Below are positions 63,471 through 64,000 of a stretch of DNA of 64,000 nucleotides, one piece after another. The translations under genes and the position numbers were made by a program. Origin of the DNA: Anagrus nilaparvatae (taxonomy: Eukaryota > Arthropoda > Insecta > Hymenoptera > Mymaridae); the NCBI GenBank assembly GCA_022575985.1, contig JAKSXM010000132.1:17670001-17734000 (forward strand). The letters run 5' to 3'. The notes under the pieces are model-generated. The model had not been told where the DNA came from and did not search any database. It worked only from the letters and a program-made list of their open reading frames with translations. Within the stretch, counting starts at the first letter, position 1. Each line of letters starts with the position of its first letter.

Positions 63471-64000
63471 ATTTATATTGTTTTCTGTAATTTATAATTT
63501 TTTTTTTTGTGTTCGGAACCATATCAGGAATAATATTTTTAAGTATGAAGAATTACTTATAACTTTAAATAATAAATATAAATTTATAGTCAATAATAAT
63601 AGATTTTCACGAGTTTATGATAAAAAATATTATACGTTTTTCTGCACGTTTCATAAAAAAATCGATTAATAAGTCTTTATCGGAAAAATCGTGGTTCGTA
63701 AAGTCTTTCTTGATGACTTTAAACAGGGTAAGGAGAATAAGACATGTACCATATTTAATTTTGAATTTTTGTCGTATATATGGTTTATATATAATTATTT
63801 TTAATGAAAATTGCAATTTTTGCTGCAACTTAAAAATTGGTTATTTAAGGCCAAAAATGTGCATTAAGTTTATTAACTATTACGATGAGAGCATCGGTGA
63901 TGAAAAATTGCCGATTACGGAGAATAAAAAGTGTATTTTATACAAAAAAATGAGACCAATTGGAAGTATTTTGGTTGAATTGAAAGATGACAGCATTATT
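63471..64000. other. Upstream flank of F-box B to window end
   Basis: To about 63740 it is homologous to the upstream flank of F-box A. Beyond that the two copies differ, which marks the right edge of the duplicated segment. The last 140 nt (about 63855-64000) are open on the plus strand in one frame (CIKFINYYDESIGDEKLPIT...ENKKCILYKKMRPIGS), which might be the beginning of another gene cut by the window end; support is weak. Confidence 0.4.

Noticed and set aside
1..64000. CRISPR arrays, bacterial operons or ribosomal RNA genes
   Set aside because: No regularly spaced identical repeats, no operon-like gene packing, and no rRNA-like sequence were seen; spliced genes and retroelements show a eukaryotic nuclear genome. 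The R1 elements are not in 28S rDNA here.

Overview
This window is from an AT-rich animal nuclear genome, most likely an insect. The evidence is spliced genes with short introns, R1-clade and CR1-like non-LTR retrotransposons, a copia-type LTR fragment with the copia-style initiator-tRNA primer site, a tRNA-derived SINE, and many short inverted-repeat (MITE/foldback) elements. The order cannot be fixed from sequence alone; a parasitoid wasp would fit the composition, but that is only a guess. The single-copy DNA is extremely A/T-rich, whereas the R1-type retrotransposons are visibly GC-rich islands.

Region 1 (1-23.8 kb) is a nest of transposable elements. From left to right it holds an I-group reverse transcriptase fragment (minus); a near full-length R1-clade element 'family A' with intact ORF1 and ORF2 that overlap by ATGA (minus, about 0.64-6.0 kb); a GC-rich unexplained interval with diverged repeats; a second, decayed and 5'-truncated family A copy (7.46-10.16 kb); the 5' end of a copia-like element (gag, primer-binding site, part of the LTR); a C2H2 zinc-finger exon; and a decayed gene of a dispersed transposon-like protein family (14.6-16.8 kb). 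That gene is split by a short R1 'family B' insertion with a visible target-site duplication. A CR1-like element and a long 5'-truncated family B copy, also with a target-site duplication, follow. A small two-exon ORF of unknown function closes the region.

Region 2 (23.8-49.3 kb) is mostly A/T-rich DNA without a recognisable host gene. It holds palindromic and foldback elements, some with TTAA or TA target duplications, tandem repeats, and one very old R1-like relic (38.5-39.4 kb).

Region 3 (49.3-64 kb) carries the host genes. Two minus-strand paralogous six-exon F-box genes (copy A 49.4-54.7 kb, copy B 61.0-63.5 kb) flank a plus-strand six-exon GH27 alpha-N-acetylgalactosaminidase gene (57.2-60.4 kb). 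F-box copy A is open throughout and has a 2.8-kb last intron swollen by a transposon-like insertion. Copy B has a +1 frameshift with a premature stop in exon 5 and is probably a pseudogene. The galactosaminidase reads through without a break (426 residues), with its catalytic aspartates present, and has a SINE in its last intron.

The strongest unusual signals are: (1) a hairpin just past ORF2 in the 3' UTR of R1 families A and B, whose stem has changed by three compensatory base-pair swaps while its loop is conserved, so it is probably a functional RNA element; (2) the ATGA stop-start overlap between ORF1 and ORF2; and (3) a 94-nt intronic block nearly identical in the two F-box paralogues although the rest of the intron has diverged.
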